Positions 7,049-8,740 of a stretch of 8,740 bases of DNA are shown piece after piece. The stretch is from CAYUYH01 sp964449175. GTDB taxonomy: Bacteria; Planctomycetota; Phycisphaerae; SM23-33. Location of the stretch: contig CAYUYH010000116.1 of NCBI GenBank assembly GCA_964449175.1, positions 1-8,740 of the forward strand, given 5' to 3'. Under the pieces are notes generated by a model that did no database searches, was not told the DNA's origin, and was given only the letters and a program-made list of their open reading frames with translations. A program made the translations under genes and the position numbers. The stretch's first letter is position 1; each line of letters begins with the position of its first letter.

Positions 7049-7684
7049 TCACTGCATCCTCAGCTCGTACGTCTTGTCCTTCCAGGTCATGACGACCGAC
7101 TGCGGCTTGATCTTCGCCACGGTCCAACCGCAGATCACCTGCCCCTCGCGAAGCAGGTTGTTGGAGATCATCGCGGTTGCCCCGTTCGACCCGGCGAGAA
7201 TCGACTGGAGCCGGAGCTGCTTGACGGCCGCCAGGGCCTCGCCGAGGCTGGCCATCTTGTGCGTTGTCCCATCGCCCTTGCCCGGCGCGACGCCGAGGGA
7301 GACCGCCTGCTCTCCGGCGGGCGGCTGGAACTCAAACGGGTTGCCCGCAAGCTGCTCCAGCGGCACCTGCCGCTGGCGCGTCTCGTAGTAGAACGTGTCC
7401 ACCAGCGACGTTGCCTTGGCGGTGGACAGCCCACGCTTGGCGATCTCCGCCTGAAACTGCTCCAGGGCCGAGGTAACCATGGTCTCGTCGGCCTGCTGCT
7501 GGGCCGAGGCCTGGGCCGGCCCGCTGCGCAGAGAAAGCAGGTACACGCAAGCCAAACCGGCGGCGAAGAGGACAACCAGGATCAGGTTGCCCTGCTTGAA
7601 CGACTTCGTCTGCCTGTGCGGCGCGGTCGAGCCGGTCGGCGTGCCGCTACCGTATCTTGGGTCTATCTGTTCGGGTGACATCAT
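7049..7684 (-). CDS. PilP/GspC-like bitopic pilus assembly protein
   Basis: This 211-residue protein has a polar cytoplasmic N-terminus (1-33, rich in Ser, Thr, Gly and Pro), one transmembrane segment (about 34-52) and a periplasmic part. The C-terminal region (about 156-211) reads LRLQSILAGSNGATAMI, then LLREGQVICGW, then VVMTWKDKTYELRMQ. It looks like the HR/PilP beta-domain that binds secretins (L-L--I------A-I-------G-----V--I----V-L). Classical PilP is a lipoprotein; no lipobox is visible and the single-pass topology is that of GspC. The gene sits just after PilO, where pilP belongs, and its ATG shares one base with the pilO stop (TAATG). AAGGGG precedes two adjacent ATG codons (7684-7682 and 7681-7679), so the start could be either. 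The specific call is by position and fold impression, with moderate certainty. Confidence 0.7.
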   Translation of the reverse strand: MMSPEQIDPRYGSGTPTGSTAPHRQTKSFKQGNLILVVLFAAGLACVYLLSLRSGPAQASAQQQADETMVTSALEQFQAEIAKRGLSTAKATSLVDTFYYETRQRQVPLEQLAGNPFEFQPPAGEQAVSLGVAPGKGDGTTHKMASLGEALAAVKQLRLQSILAGSNGATAMISNNLLREGQVICGWTVAKIKPQSVVMTWKDKTYELRMQ

Positions 7685-8244
7685 TACCCCTTGCTTGCTC
7701 GCTCAAAGAACACGGACATGTCGAAGCTGGCCCTTATCTGCCCTTCTGGAGCATTGTTCAGCTTGCTGAGAGTCATCTTGCTGACGCGCATGATTCTCGG
7801 CTGGTTCTCCAGGGCCTGGAGGAACGAGTAGAATCCGCGGAAGTCGCCCTCCAGCTTCACGGCGATAGGCTGCTCGTGCGGGCCGGCGGGTCCGGTGATG
7901 TCGGTCTGCTCGTTGTTCGGCAGAGTACGGATGCTCTTGGCGATCAGTTGGTTGGCCTCGGCTAAATGCCAGATCTCGCGCAGCACCTTGTCCATCTCCT
8001 TCTCGTTGGGGAGCTTGGATTGGAAGAAGCCGATGGCGCTCTCGAGCGAGGCGATCTCTTGCTTGAGGTTTCCGACGGCGGCGGTGGCCTTGTTCAACTC
8101 CAGGAGGCGCGCCTGGCGGGCCTCTATTTGCGCGAGCATGGCCGCGTTACGCGCGTTCTGCGGGCGGAACACCAGCAGGTAGGCCGCCACCGGTATGCCC
8201 ATCAGCAGCATGATGAAGACGATTTCTCGAAGTCCCAGTTTCAT
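7684..8244 (-). CDS. pilO: PilO-type pilus alignment protein
   Basis: This 186-residue protein has a short cytoplasmic start, one transmembrane helix (about 8-26), a coiled coil (about 31-72, alternating Ala/Leu with Glu/Lys/Arg) and a compact periplasmic domain. FFQSKLPNEKEMDKVLREI (73-91), HEQPIAVKLEGDFRGFYSFL (123-142) and ALENQPRIMRVSKMTLSKL (144-162) match the PilO pattern of linker helix, G-F--F--FL--L and RI--V. PilO pairs with PilN as an inner-membrane heterodimer connecting the platform to the P protein and secretin. The ATG overlaps the PilN stop (ATGA, 8244-8241). GGAGCGGAG at 8260-8252 lies seven bases upstream. It has usual family length and no defects. Confidence 0.9.
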   Translation of the reverse strand: MKLGLREIVFIMLLMGIPVAAYLLVFRPQNARNAAMLAQIEARQARLLELNKATAAVGNLKQEIASLESAIGFFQSKLPNEKEMDKVLREIWHLAEANQLIAKSIRTLPNNEQTDITGPAGPHEQPIAVKLEGDFRGFYSFLQALENQPRIMRVSKMTLSKLNNAPEGQIRASFDMSVFFERASKG

Positions 8245-8740
8245 GATTCGACTCCGCTCCTAGTCCCGTCGGCCGGCGCCTTGTCGGCGTCTTCAGGCCG
8301 GCCCTCCGCCATCTGTATGAATTCCATGACATCGACGTTGGGCTTCAACTCCAGCGTCACCTGGAACTCTCTAATCGAGTAGTCGCCGATGACCTTCTCC
8401 TGGCTGTAGGCCAGGTCCACGCCCGTCAGCAGGGGGTTGCGGATGAGGTTGGCGATGAACCTGGCCACCTCCACATCGGTGCCCGCCAGGCCGTCCACCT
8501 CGATGCCGACGATGGTCACGGCCTGCGTCGCGGCCCTCTGCTGCTTCATCTTCTCGAACTTCGAGCTTGCCTCGGCGCCCTTGGGCTTGGGATCGACGCA
8601 CATGACCACCTGGCGGGGGACGAGCCTCAGCTGGGTCAGCGAGGCGCCACGGGGCAGGGCGTTGGTGAGCACCGCCAGCAGCGTGCTGCGCGGCACGCGC
8701 TCCAGCAGCGAGGCGGTCAGCTCGGCCTTGTGCAGCATCC
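8241..8740 (-). CDS. pilN: PilN-like pilus assembly protein (5' end beyond window)
   Basis: The frame is open to the right edge, so the cytoplasmic PilM-binding motif, transmembrane helix and most of the coiled coil are missing. The Met codon near the edge is almost certainly internal. The visible part begins with LLERVPRSTLLAVLTNALPRGASLTQL, matching the usual PilN linker and start of its periplasmic ferredoxin-like fold (LL--L-----P-G--L--L). VTIVGIEVDGLAGTDVEVARFI and FQVTLEL continue that fold. Between strands is a charged stretch (residues 51-72 counted from that Met: KPKGAEASSKFEKMKQQRAA), longer than in proteobacterial PilN. A polar tail (146-165) ends the protein. The next gene overlaps it by ATGA, and the PilO neighbour supports the call. 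A generic PilN/GspL-family name is the safer reading if the full N-terminus differs. Confidence 0.75.
   Translation of the reverse strand, partial: MLHKAELTASLLERVPRSTLLAVLTNALPRGASLTQLRLVPRQVVMCVDPKPKGAEASSKFEKMKQQRAATQAVTIVGIEVDGLAGTDVEVARFIANLIRNPLLTGVDLAYSQEKVIGDYSIREFQVTLELKPNVDVMEFIQMAEGRPEDADKAPADGTRSGVES

Noticed and set aside
8736..8738. ATG near the right edge as the true start of the PilN-like gene
   Set aside because: The protein would lack the transmembrane helix and begin mid-fold. The frame remains open to the edge, so this Met is probably internal.

Overview
This GC-rich window is one side of a type IV pilus / type II secretion-like assembly operon. Nine genes lie head to tail, all on the minus strand, so transcription runs from the right edge to the left edge. 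There is no rRNA, tRNA, CRISPR array, insertion sequence or phage gene. The host is probably a GC-rich, diderm, non-proteobacterial bacterium. A Planctomycetota-type or related lineage is my guess, from the style of the PilN- and P-like proteins and the pairing of PilX-like pseudopilins with beta-repeat bodies. That is an impression, not a measured placement.

Layout in transcription order: PilN-like (8740-8241, 5' end outside the window), PilO (8244-7684), a bitopic PilP/GspC-like protein (7684-7049), the assembly ATPase PilB/GspE (7002-5197), the retraction ATPase PilT (5185-4124), the platform protein PilC/GspF (4112-2892), a type IV prepilin of PilV/GspI style (2826-2317), and two tandem paralogous PilX-like proteins with beta-repeat bodies (2320-938, and 938-1 running off the left edge). 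The last gene is open to the window edge. It starts at 938, overlapping the stop of its paralog by one base.

How it should work: the PilN/PilO pair and the P-like protein form the periplasmic alignment complex. PilC is the inner-membrane platform. PilB powers assembly and PilT powers disassembly of a filament. The prepilin and the two large pseudopilin-like proteins are probably minor or tip components, the latter carrying exposed beta-rich passengers. A major pilin, prepilin peptidase, PilM and secretin are not in the window. PilM would be expected just beyond the right edge.

Gene spacing is very tight: ATGA or TAATG/TGATG overlaps at four or five junctions, 11-base gaps at pilB/pilT and pilT/pilC, and only two longer gaps (46 and 65 bases). 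No internal promoter or terminator is convincing. The most interesting part is the tandem pair at the left: duplicated, beta-repeat, signal-peptide-variant pseudopilins sharing a conserved His/Asp-rich motif.
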